From positions 1 through 64,000 of the forward strand of contig CAYNIP010000005.1 in NCBI GenBank assembly GCA_964397305.1: 64,000 bases of DNA, written 5' to 3'. Under the pieces are notes generated by a model, which was not told the origin of the DNA, did no database searches, and was given only the letters and a program-made list of their open reading frames with translations. A program made the position numbers and the translations under genes. Below, in pieces: positions 58,519 through 64,000 of the stretch (position 1 is the first letter of the stretch; each line of letters opens with the position of its first letter). The stretch comes from JAAUTY01 sp964397305 (lineage in GTDB: Bacteria > Cyanobacteriota > Cyanobacteriia > Cyanobacteriales > Spirulinaceae).

Positions 58519-60444
58519 CTAAGCGCGCAGGAGCCGGAGACCGTTCAGGGTAACGAGGAGGGTCGAGCCTTCGTGACCGAGCACCCCGGCGGGCAAGCTC
58601 AATTCCCCCCAGAAGTTGGCGATCAGCAGCACCGCCACGGAAGCCAAGGCTAGGGTGATATTTTGCCGGACGATGCTTTGGGAGCGGCGGCCGAGGCGAA
58701 TGGCTGCCTCCAGCTTGTCGAGGCGGTCGGCCATGAGCACGATGTCCGCTGTCTCGAGGGCGACATCGCTGCCGGCTCCGCCCATGGCGATGCCCACGGA
58801 GGCCTGGGCTAGGGCCGGGGCGTCGTTGATGCCATCGCCGACCATGGCCACCGTCTGGTACTGACGCTGGAGGCGTTGCAGGATCGCCACCTTGTCGGCC
58901 GGGAGGAGGTTGGCATAGGTCGTATCCACACCCACGCTCGCGGCCACGGTCTGGGCGGTGATGGGGTTATCGCCGGTCAGCATGACGGTGCAGGTCACGC
59001 CCAAGCGCTTCAGGGCGGCCACCAGGGAGGCCGCCTCGGGGCGCACCCGATCGGCGAGGGCAATCAGGCCCAGCACTTGCTGCTCCCGCAGGACCCAAAT
59101 GATGGTTTGGCCCTGGGCCTCGAGAGTCTGGCTAGCGGTGGTGAGGCTGGGGTCGAGGGGGATCCCGGGCAGGGCAAAGCCCGTATTGCCTAAAACGATG
59201 GTCTGATGGTCTAGGCGACCCCTCAAGCCCTGGCCCACTTGGGCTTGGACATCGGCGACCGGGAGCAGGGCGATCGCCTCGGTGGTGGCTGCTTGGAGCA
59301 CGGCCCGGGCCACCGGATGTTCTGAGTAGGCCTCGAGGGAGGCGGCCACCTGGAGCACTGTCGTGCGATCGACGGCGGGGGCGGGGAGCACTTGGGTCAC
59401 TTGCAATTGGCCCGTGGTGAGGGTGCCGGTTTTGTCGAAGGCGATCGCCCGTACCCGGCCCAGGGTCTCCAACTGTCCCCCGTCCTTGAACAGAATGCCC
59501 TGCCGAGCGCCGCAGGCAATTCCCGAGAGCAGAGTCGGCATGATCGCCGCCATCAGAGCACAGGGGGAGGCCACCACCAGGAATACGAGGGCCCGGTAAA
59601 TCGTCGTTTGCCAGTCCCAGCCCAGCAATCCGGGGGGGAGGGTAATGAGGCCCAGGCCGGCGATCACGATCACGCGAGCATAGCCCCGCTCAAAACGTTC
59701 CAAGAAGCGCTGGGAAGGCGGCCGCGTCCGTTTTGCCTGCTCGACCAACTGGATGACGCGCTGAAGGGTGCTGCTAGCGGGGGACTTGTGGAGTTCGATC
59801 ACCAGCGCGCCGCTGCCGTTGAGCGTGCCGCCAAAGACTTCATCCCCCGGCCCCTTGTCCACGGGCAGGGATTCGCCGGTGATCGCCGCTTGGTTGACCG
59901 TACTGTAGCCCGACTGAATCAGGCCGTCGGTGGGGATGCGTTCGCCGGGCTTGATCAGCAGGCGATCGCCCACGGCCAAGTCCTGGGTCGCCACCATCAC
60001 CTCCTGCCCCGGTTGTAGCCGCCGCGCTTGATCCGGGGTGAGGGCCATGAGGCTGCGGACATTGCGCTCCGTGCGCTGCATGGCGATGCTTTCCAGCGCG
60101 CCGCTGAGGGCAAAGATCAGAATCAGCACCGCCCCATCCACGAGCAGCGAGTAGGTTTGTTGCCAAAAGCCCAGCAGCGCTGCCCCCAGGGCTGCGACGA
60201 TCATCAGCAGATCGACATCAAGATCGCGCTCCTGCCAGAGGGTCATCAGGCCATCCCGAGCGCTGCCGTAGCCGCCGATCCCGTAGGCAGCCAGGAGGAG
60301 TCCGATCCCCAAGCCCAGCCAAGAGCCCAGGAGGGCGAGCCAGCCCGTGAGGGTCAGCAGGGCACAGAGGGCGGCGGCGATCGCCTCTGGGTAGGTATTG
60401 CACCAGTCCCGAAACTGGCGAGGGTGGGCAAGGGTCTCTAGCAT
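58519..60444 (-). CDS. P1B-type heavy-metal-transporting ATPase (P1B-4, CoaT-like)
   Basis: 641 residues. TGES at GESLPVDKGPGDE, phosphorylation motif FDKTGTLTTG, and GDGINDAPALA complete the P-type core. The transmembrane metal motif is SPCALM instead of CPC, and the last helix region has HEGSTLLVTLNGLRLL. Together these mark the P1B-4 subgroup, whose members export Co, Zn or Fe. There is no N-terminal HMA domain, also typical. A MerR-type promoter lies directly upstream, so induction by metal through a MerR regulator encoded elsewhere is expected, as for Synechocystis CoaT/CoaR. Confidence 0.92.
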   Translation of the reverse strand: MLETLAHPRQFRDWCNTYPEAIAAALCALLTLTGWLALLGSWLGLGIGLLLAAYGIGGYGSARDGLMTLWQERDLDVDLLMIVAALGAALLGFWQQTYSLLVDGAVLILIFALSGALESIAMQRTERNVRSLMALTPDQARRLQPGQEVMVATQDLAVGDRLLIKPGERIPTDGLIQSGYSTVNQAAITGESLPVDKGPGDEVFGGTLNGSGALVIELHKSPASSTLQRVIQLVEQAKRTRPPSQRFLERFERGYARVIVIAGLGLITLPPGLLGWDWQTTIYRALVFLVVASPCALMAAIMPTLLSGIACGARQGILFKDGGQLETLGRVRAIAFDKTGTLTTGQLQVTQVLPAPAVDRTTVLQVAASLEAYSEHPVARAVLQAATTEAIALLPVADVQAQVGQGLRGRLDHQTIVLGNTGFALPGIPLDPSLTTASQTLEAQGQTIIWVLREQQVLGLIALADRVRPEAASLVAALKRLGVTCTVMLTGDNPITAQTVAASVGVDTTYANLLPADKVAILQRLQRQYQTVAMVGDGINDAPALAQASVGIAMGGAGSDVALETADIVLMADRLDKLEAAIRLGRRSQSIVRQNITLALASVAVLLIANFWGELSLPAGVLGHEGSTLLVTLNGLRLLRA

Positions 60445-60487
60445 GGCGAGCAGGTCTCCGGCAGCGCAGCAACCTCCCCACCCTAAA

Positions 60488-60513
60488 CCTTGACATTGAT
60501 GTTAAGGTCAAGG
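60488..60513 (-). promoter_or_regulatory. MerR-type metal-responsive operator/promoter
   Basis: On the minus strand CCTTGACCTTAACATCAATG TCAAGG is an inverted repeat (CCTTGACxTT / AAxGTCAAGG). It overlaps a TTGACC -35 hexamer and is followed by a TAGGGT-like -10 after 20 bp. The overlong spacer with a central dyad is the hallmark of MerR-activated promoters. It ends about 44 bp before the ATPase start. Confidence 0.7.
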
Positions 60514-60529
60514 GGTTGGCGCACGAGCT

Positions 60530-61510
60530 TCAGCCGTCTGCGGGTGATTTTGCCCAGGGCTCAATCATGCGAGCCTGCTCCGGTAGCCGGGCTTGGCGCT
60601 GGCCGGCACTCCGAGCCTGATAGCCAATCAGGTCAATCGGCGTGCGGAGCAGATCGAGCCCCTCGGCGCGGCCCTGGAGCCGCTTCAGGCCAGTGCTGGG
60701 CACTTCCTTCAGCAGCCAGCGACCTAGGCGGTAGAGGAGCTTCCCGGTCGTCAACTCCGGCATCAGCGGCACACCGTAGAGTTCATGGAGGTAGCGATTC
60801 GAGCGACCGTAGCGCCGCCACTGGCTGCGAAACTCCCCCAGCGTCGCCCGGTGGCGATGGCGGATAATCGCCTGAGGGGCAAAGGCATAGCGCCACTCCG
60901 TTTCTCGCAAGATGCGCCAGCAGAGATCAGCATCGCCCCCCGTGGTCAGGTAGGGGCGAAACAGGCCCACCCGCTCCAGGGCCGCGGCGCGGACCGCCAA
61001 GTTCGCCGTCTGACCGTAGGGACAGAAGGGATGGGCCAGGGTGAATTTTTGCGAGAGAACCTGGTGGCGCTCGGCGTGGCGTTCCAGCCAGGTCCGGCCG
61101 GGCAAGCCCAGGATCTCACCGACCACCAGACCGATTTCCGGTTGTTGCAAGGGTTGCACCAGATAGCGGAGCCAGTCAGGCTCCGGCCGGCAGTCAGCGT
61201 CCGTGAAGGCCAGCAGGTCATAGCGAGCGGCGCAGATGCCCCGGTTGCGGGCGGCGTAGGAGCTTTGGATCGCCGGTTCTTGCACGAGACGAACCGCGGG
61301 CCAGGTGCGGCTGGCGGTTTGGATCAGCTCGGCGGTGCGATCGCGACTATTGTTGTCCACCAGCAGGTATTCAACCTGCCCTTCCGGATAGGTTTGAGCT
61401 TGCAGACAGGCCAGGAGTGCCGGTAGATCCGCCGCGCCATTGTAGATCGGCACGATCACTGACACCGGCGGCGTGAAGTCGAGATCCGGTGCATTCATCG
61501 AGCTAACCAT
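60530..61510 (-). CDS. Family 2 glycosyltransferase
   Basis: 326 residues with a GT-A domain: PPVSVIVPIYNGAADLPALLACLQ, LLVDNNSRDRT, and the metal-binding FTDADCRPEPDWL (DAD). A GGDADLCWRI acceptor-site segment follows. The C-terminal third has hydrophobic or basic helices that may associate with the membrane. Acceptor unknown; extracellular polysaccharide synthesis is the common role. Separated by 12 bp from the proline-rich gene upstream, same strand. Confidence 0.9.
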   Translation of the reverse strand: MVSSMNAPDLDFTPPVSVIVPIYNGAADLPALLACLQAQTYPEGQVEYLLVDNNSRDRTAELIQTASRTWPAVRLVQEPAIQSSYAARNRGICAARYDLLAFTDADCRPEPDWLRYLVQPLQQPEIGLVVGEILGLPGRTWLERHAERHQVLSQKFTLAHPFCPYGQTANLAVRAAALERVGLFRPYLTTGGDADLCWRILRETEWRYAFAPQAIIRHRHRATLGEFRSQWRRYGRSNRYLHELYGVPLMPELTTGKLLYRLGRWLLKEVPSTGLKRLQGRAEGLDLLRTPIDLIGYQARSAGQRQARLPEQARMIEPWAKSPADG

Positions 61511-61522
61511 AAGCGGGGGGGG

Positions 61523-62656
61523 TTAGCGCTGGGGCTGGGGTTGCCCCGAGCCCGGCGTCCCCAAGGGATTGCCAAAGGTATTAATCTGACCGCCGCCGAT
61601 GCGCTGGAACTGATTCGAGTTCATCCCCGCGCTGGGAGTCCGCAACTGTTGCTGCTGCCGCAAGGGGCTGGTGAACTGCTGACCGGGAAGGCCGCCCGGA
61701 TTCATGGAGGAGGTCGGCGCGGGGGCCGTGGGGGAAGGAGCTAGCAAGGGAGTCAGGGACGAGCGGCGATTGGAAGGTAGCGGCACGGAGGGGTTAGGTA
61801 CGGCCGGGGCAGGCCTGCCCCGGGGGTCAGCCGGCCGCAGGGCATCATAGCCCCCGGCCGTGGTGGGCAGGGGCATCTGACCGGGAGTAGTGTAGCTGGG
61901 GGCAGCTCCCTGGCCGGGAATTGCGTAGCTGGGTGCGGTCCCCTGACCGGAGGCTGCGTCGTTGGGGATCACCGGCTGTCCCGTGTAGGGATCGATGCTG
62001 AAGCGATTGGGGATCACCGTTGGGGTGTTCGTGGTTGGGGTTGCAGCCGTACCCTCCCCGTTCGCTGGCGTCGAGGCACGCCCCGCCTGATTCAGAGCCT
62101 CTTGCAGCGGGTTGCTAGAGGTGCGATCGCCCCCATTCAACAGCATTCCCAGCGGGGCAGCCTCGTTATTGGGATTGAGAAACGCCGCTAGGGGATTAGT
62201 CCCCTGCCCCCGGTCCGCAGCCGCCGGGGGATTGAGGAAGGGATTATTGGCTGTGGGCTGCGCGGGGGTGCTGTCTGGGGTCGCCGCTTCTGTCTGACCC
62301 TGCATAAACTGCCCCAACAGGCTGGAGGACTGGTTATCTTCCTCCGGTTCAGGCACTTCGATCGCGTCCAAGGGCACGGGGATCAGCTCGTCGGTTTCGC
62401 CAAAGAGGAAAGCCAAGTCTTCGGGGTTGGCCCCTTCGGGCAGGTCTTCGAGATTGCGGCGGCCCGAGGCGTCTTCTTCAACAATGGTCACCAGCCATTC
62501 AGGATGCTGTCGGTAAGCCCAGAGACCGCCCCCGAAGGCAAACAAGGCGGCAACACAGCCATAGACCAGCGGCCGCTTGTAGAGGGGGCGCGGGGGGGGA
62601 ATGTGAAGATCGGGGTGGGCTGAGGAGCCTCCAGCCGGGGGAGTGTTGGCAGCCAT
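61523..62656 (-). CDS. Proline-rich single-helix membrane protein, unknown function
   Basis: About 377 residues. A basic Pro-rich N-terminus (PPRPLYKRPLVYG) is followed by one membrane helix, CVAALFAFGGGLWAY. The rest is a long low-complexity region rich in Pro, Ala, Asn and Gln with short repeats such as GQGAAPSY/GQGTAPSY and NNPFLNPPAA. The end has GNPLGTPGSGQPQPQR. It looks like a periplasmic or surface linker. ATG 62656 was taken; an open frame extends to a TTG at 62695. May be co-transcribed with the glycosyltransferase. Family not recognised. Confidence 0.7.
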   Translation of the reverse strand: MAANTPPAGGSSAHPDLHIPPPRPLYKRPLVYGCVAALFAFGGGLWAYRQHPEWLVTIVEEDASGRRNLEDLPEGANPEDLAFLFGETDELIPVPLDAIEVPEPEEDNQSSSLLGQFMQGQTEAATPDSTPAQPTANNPFLNPPAAADRGQGTNPLAAFLNPNNEAAPLGMLLNGGDRTSSNPLQEALNQAGRASTPANGEGTAATPTTNTPTVIPNRFSIDPYTGQPVIPNDAASGQGTAPSYAIPGQGAAPSYTTPGQMPLPTTAGGYDALRPADPRGRPAPAVPNPSVPLPSNRRSSLTPLLAPSPTAPAPTSSMNPGGLPGQQFTSPLRQQQQLRTPSAGMNSNQFQRIGGGQINTFGNPLGTPGSGQPQPQR

Positions 62657-62779
62657 TGGTTTACTCACGTCGTCACAAGGGTTACAAACCAGCAAGCTCT
62701 ATCGGGGGTTGGAGCGATCGCCAGCTCTCCCCCCACTCTAGCCCAAGTTGCCAGAAACCGCAGGCGCAGCCCCGGTCTA

Positions 62780-63126
62780 GGGTGGACGCAAAAAAGCGCG
62801 GCTCCCCTGAATGTTGTGCGATGGTTCAAGGAGCAGAGTGTAGCCCTCTTTCGTGTTACAGGGCCCCTCTGAGAGAAGCCGCTGCGCGCCTCCATCCCCC
62901 GGCCCCTGCTCCCAAAGCTGGGAGCAGGGGAGTTAGAAGCCCCTCTCCCAACTTGGAAGAGGAGTTGGGGTGAGGGTTTAGCGAAGGAGTCCCAACATCC
63001 CCCCGGCCCCTGCTCCCAAAGCTGGGAGCAAAGGAGTTAGAAGCCCCTCTCCCAACTTGGGAGAGGGGTTTGGGGTGAGGGTTTAGCGAAGAAGTCCCAA
63101 CATCCCGCGTAAAATTTCGTTCACCC
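62780..63126 (-). repeat. Family A miniature element with internal tandem duplication, reverse orientation
   Basis: Starts GGGTGGACGCAAAAAAGCGC and ends AAATTTCGTTCACCC. Between them the CCCCGGCCCCTGCTCCCAAAG ... GGTTTAGCGAAGGAGTCCCAACATCC block occurs twice (about 62898-62999 and 63000-63105), making the copy about 347 bp. Flanks show no clear duplication. Confidence 0.78.
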
Positions 63127-63671
63127 GCTAGCACCTACCTTTGCTTCATGATCCAACAGCCTAGCTCCCCAAATTTTGCCTCAGCTCACTCCCCAATCCT
63201 GAGCACCCACACGGCGGCTGGTAGAGAAACGTAGCGCCCGCTAGGCTAAAAGAAGGCTCTAGCAGCACTCCTACGCCGTTGCCAGAGCCGTGTTGACCAC
63301 GGCTGTGAGCGGGCTGAAATCAGCTTTACGTGTTCTTAATGAAAATGTGCTGTTGTAGACATTAAGGGTGTAAGCAAACGGCTTTTTATTCTGACAGATT
63401 TTAATCCCTGGAAAAGCACGGTGCGCGCCTCCCCCGTGAGCGCTACCCTGATCTGCCCTGCGGGACGAGCAGGCTTTAACAGCTCCCGGCTCCCAAAGCT
63501 GGCCGCAGGGGCCGAGTCCTCCGCCCAAGGCTGGCGGAGAGATTGGGGGTGTTGGCCCCGCCCATCTCGCATCACTGTAGCGTTGCCCATTTCGAGGGCT
63601 CCCCAAGTTGTCCCGCGCCTTGTCCCGATCCCTCTACTCCTAACCGCCGTCGTGAACGGGTACAGATTCTG
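63127..63671. other. Intergenic region with a decayed repeat
   Basis: About 545 bp without a supported gene. Around 63478-63545, GGCTCCCAAAGCTGGCCGCAGG and GCCCAAGGCTGGCGGAG are weakly similar to the family A interior hairpins. An AT-rich stretch at 63335-63400 may hold a promoter but no clear hexamers are called. Confidence 0.4.
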
Positions 63672-64000
63672 ATGTCAACTCACTCCTCACCGTCGCGTCT
63701 GATTCACCAGTGCATTGCCTATTTGCAGACGGAGTATCAGTATATTTACGGTTCTCAACATCCGGACTATGCAGCTCTGATCGAGCCCACGGCCAGCGAA
63801 ATTTTGGGGCTGATTGCTAGTTGTGATGCGCCCTACCATAACCTGGATCACACGGTGCAGGTGGTTCTCGCCGGCCAAGAGATGGCCCAGGGCAAATACC
63901 TCTGCGCTGAGCCCGTGCCTGTTCAGGATTGGCTTCAGTTCATCATCGCCCTCCTCTGCCATGACATTGGTTATCTGAAAGGGGTCTGCCGTCACGACTG
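63672..64000 (+). CDS. HD-domain phosphohydrolase (partial, runs off the window)
   Basis: The first 109 residues are visible. Metal-binding His in APYHNLDHTVQVVLAG and the HD pair in FIIALLCHDIGYLKG identify an HD-superfamily phosphohydrolase, related to those annotated as metal-dependent phosphohydrolases in cyanobacteria. The substrate, a nucleotide or cyclic nucleotide, cannot be told from this part. ATG 63672 is the first plausible start; the C-terminus is outside the window. Confidence 0.8.
   Translation, partial: MSTHSSPSRLIHQCIAYLQTEYQYIYGSQHPDYAALIEPTASEILGLIASCDAPYHNLDHTVQVVLAGQEMAQGKYLCAEPVPVQDWLQFIIALLCHDIGYLKGVCRHD

Larger units (their letters stand above)
57853..58522. repeat. 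335-bp tandem duplication
   Basis: Units 57853-58187 and 58188-58522 begin CACCTCGACATCAAAAACG and end ATCATTCCAGCTCTAA with the same 335-bp period throughout. Each holds the xisI 3' half, the short MTLKEQ ORF and a family B fragment. The second unit ends within the stop codon of the metal ATPase gene. Few base differences separate the units, so the duplication is recent. Confidence 0.9.

Noticed and set aside
58076..58653. Two frames of 112 and 80 residues beginning MIDLASRSPHPPAPSPKEGE
   Set aside because: They are translations of the family B fragment in each tandem unit, not genes.

Overview
The window is chromosomal DNA of a cyanobacterium. Evidence: the HIP1 octamer GCGATCGC recurs throughout; several small families are known only or mainly from cyanobacteria (DUF1815, DUF2949, DUF3386, DUF3611, DUF751/Ycf33, DUF6464); plant-type NdhD, ferredoxin-type IspG, rbp-rpsU and men genes are present; xisH/xisI, Uma2 and DUF433/DUF5615 genes occur. 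GC is high except for a clearly AT-rich stretch at about 53.7-55.8 kb. Species cannot be named from this sequence.

Layout. 0-10.8 kb: purF, an orphan ABC permease, a glycosyltransferase, a divergent TetR/FAD-oxidoreductase pair with a perfect palindromic operator, then menF divergent from menA-menC and a DUF6464 gene. 10.9-14 kb: repeats, an IS4-like remnant carrying a miniature element, an RCK (TrkA-type) regulator convergent with a CPA1 Na+/H+ antiporter. 14-19.8 kb: RND efflux pump plus adaptor, and a MerR regulator. 20-25.1 kb: small cyanobacterial proteins, Usp, a Fur-family (Zur-like) regulator, rbp-rpsU, comM. 25.2-31.5 kb: broken Uma2 gene, NAD-binding protein, IS110 remnant, DUF3611, HDAC-like protein, TPR protein. 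31.6-36.5 kb: ndhD, DUF1815, S9 peptidase. 36.5-39.2 kb: small lipoprotein and an intact-looking IS605-type element (tnpA + tnpB) beside a paralogous unoccupied target. 39.4-53.5 kb: DUF751-rbfA, methyltransferase, glgB, DUF3386, pdhB, secD-secF, DUF445, a GldA-like dehydrogenase, ispG. 53.7-58.5 kb: accessory island with an unusual P-loop GTPase-like protein, xisH-xisI, a DUF433/DUF5615 toxin-antitoxin-like pair, a second xisI and a 335-bp tandem duplication. 58.5-64 kb: P1B-type metal ATPase with a MerR-type promoter, glycosyltransferase, proline-rich membrane protein, start of an HD-domain gene.

The window is peppered with two families of miniature inverted-repeat elements. Family A is about 266 bp, with ends GGGTGRACGAAA. 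Family B is about 90 bp, with ends GGGTGCATCTCA. Three copies show 9-bp target duplications, so both families have been mobile. The most promising unexplained items are the AT-rich GTPase/Xis island, the IS605 filled/empty site pair, the TetR operator, and a long hairpin at 30.1-30.2 kb. All product calls come from reading protein sequence and motifs; no database search was run.
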